DNA from: an uncultured Oscillochloris sp.
GTDB taxonomy: Bacteria > Chloroflexota > Chloroflexia > Chloroflexales > Chloroflexaceae
Length of the DNA stretch: 5,750 nucleotides
Direction of reading: 5' to 3'
NCBI GenBank assembly: GCA_903877345.1
Contig: CAIRDL010000836.1
Location: 1 to 5,750 of the forward strand
Shown here: positions 4,973 to 5,750 of the stretch, piece by piece
Position numbering within the stretch: the stretch's first letter is position 1
Layout: each line of letters begins with the position of its first letter
Position numbers and translations under genes: made by a program
The notes under the pieces: generated by a model
Seen by the model: the letters and a program-made list of their open reading frames with translations, nothing else
Database searches by the model: none
Told to the model about the DNA's origin: nothing

Positions 4973-5750
4973 TCTTCAGCACACGGGTACGGTCGGTGAT
5001 CAAGGCCCACGCTTCGGCCTCGCTCATCCCGCGCAAGTCAACGAGCCAACTGCTCCACAAACCACGATGCTTTTCCTGGCTCGTGATCAACGCCTTGCTC
5101 GGCTCAGGCAGGCGCAACAACCAAGCGAGCAAGGCACCATCGGTGATGGTTTCGAAGTTGTCTACGACGAGCAAGACCCGTTGGCGACGCAGCAGTTGCT
5201 CAACCTCATGCCGCTTCTCGTCATGCTCAAACTGCGCGAAGCCGGGATAGTCCAGCGTGCGGGCGATCTCATCGAGCACCATGCTCAAGTTGGTCGTCCC
5301 CGGGCGATCCTTGTCGCTGACCCAGACCACCGCATCGAAGCGTGGTATTTCGCGGTCATCCTGAAGACAATGCGCGGCCACCTCACGAGCCAGGCTGGTC
5401 TTGCCGTTGCCACCAAGGCCGACAATGAGCACCGCAGCACTGCGCTGGTGCAGCCCGTCAAGCACCTCGGCAAACGCTAGCTCGCGCATCACGAACTGGC
5501 TGTACGTTGGCGCAGGCAAGTTCTCATAGACACGGGGCGGGCGCGGGCGCACCTGGGGCGCGGGACACAACGCGTCAAGGAGCTTCTCGGCGAAGGGGTA
5601 GCGGGCGGCGTGAAGGAAGCGCTGGAGCCATTCGCGCCCCAAGAAGCCACGGCGCACAGCGACCTCGGCGAGGAGCTTGTTCGCCAGAGCATCAGGCGGC
5701 ACAAACCCACTCTTGTAGCGCTGGATCGTATCCGCCGACACGCCGATCAC
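4758..5750 (-). CDS. NB-ARC ATPase with HTH-like N-terminus, cut by the window edge and C-terminally truncated
   Basis: A STAND-class ATPase; relatives act as nucleotide-controlled switches in signalling, transcription control or defence. The gene enters from the right edge, so residue 1 here is not the true start. Counting from the edge, residues 1-16 (VSADTIQRYKSG) resemble a helix-turn-helix recognition helix, and 30-64 hold the WLQRFLHAARYP segment common before NB-ARC in Chloroflexota proteins. The ENLPAPTYSQFVMRE linker follows, then Walker A GLGGNGKTS at 111-119 and Walker B VLLVVDNFE at 192-200 (D197). An ALITSQEK block lies at 220-227, followed by ELIxxR-like sequence (AEAWALITDRTRVLKIDRLVG). 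Homology stops at LLAAS (about 4920), where relatives continue with a GGNP motif and the winged-helix part. The last 50 or so residues to 4758 are the TPR region read out of frame. Probably non-functional as a switch; an expressed, truncated ATPase remains possible. Confidence 0.75.
   Translation of the reverse strand: MIGVSADTIQRYKSGFVPPDALANKLLAEVAVRRGFLGREWLQRFLHAARYPFAEKLLDALCPAPQVRPRPPRVYENLPAPTYSQFVMRELAFAEVLDGLHQRSAAVLIVGLGGNGKTSLAREVAAHCLQDDREIPRFDAVVWVSDKDRPGTTNLSMVLDEIARTLDYPGFAQFEHDEKRHEVEQLLRRQRVLLVVDNFETITDGALLAWLLRLPEPSKALITSQEKHRGLWSSWLVDLRGMSEAEAWALITDRTRVLKIDRLVGERTQLEPLLAASCSVCHWQCRARSSCHIQSHRYPQSSRKTRRCPRISDTSRSAYCRYVIKFASTY

Noticed and set aside
4899..5480. 193-codon plus-strand frame
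   Set aside because: It is antisense to the Walker A and Walker B motifs of the NB-ARC gene.
1..5750. A working STAND-type antiphage system formed by the NACHT and NB-ARC genes
   Set aside because: The NACHT fragment lacks its ATPase core, the NB-ARC gene is internally deleted, and no effector domain is visible.
1..5750. tRNA, rRNA, CRISPR arrays or insertion-sequence ends
   Set aside because: No cloverleaf, spaced direct-repeat array, transposase motif or paired terminal repeat was found on reading both strands.

Overview
The window reads as bacterial chromosome, GC-rich, and most likely from a filamentous member of the Chloroflexota (Roseiflexus/Kouleothrix/Herpetosiphon-like). That placement comes from remembered family resemblance, not a search. 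It rests on an NB-ARC ATPase with a short N-terminal HTH-like segment and C-terminal TPRs, and on a NACHT fragment with the WAHQ...DGRGLLDRY and HLSYEQYLAG blocks often seen in that phylum.

Layout. Positions 84-392 (+) hold a small His/Cys-rich protein that probably binds zinc. It is followed at once by a headless remnant of a NACHT-type STAND NTPase (389-928, +). Four redox-type genes then run on the minus strand. In transcription order they are an AKR5-type aldo/keto reductase (3751 to 2891), a second aldo/keto reductase of the YakC-like type (2835 to 1843), a cupin gene reduced to its second half (1823 to about 1680), and a carboxymuconolactone-decarboxylase/AhpD-like gene (1505 to 963). 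The last gene has its own near-consensus sigma-70 promoter (1620-1648). Positions 3752-4249 are non-coding but rich in inverted repeats: a 9-bp perfect dyad that could be an operator for the reductase operon, a 10-bp GC hairpin, and a CTTTGCG-type repeat hairpin. From 4250 to the right edge (minus strand) lies a broken NB-ARC/TPR gene. Its ATPase part (4758-5750, cut by the edge) and TPR part (4250-4972) are in different frames, and the middle of the expected protein is missing.

How it fits together. The two reductases sit 55 bp apart with strong Shine-Dalgarno sites and probably form an operon for NAD(P)H-dependent reduction of carbonyl compounds. The cupin and the AhpD-like protein are frequent companions of such reductases, so the block looks like a small detoxification or redox cluster that has lost its cupin. 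Both flanking STAND NTPases look damaged, so they are better read as debris of a large, fast-turning-over paralogous family than as a working defence system. I found no convincing new system. The most useful leads are the promoter and operator candidates, the truncated cupin, and the NB-ARC/TPR deletion junction. No RNA gene, CRISPR array or insertion sequence was recognised.
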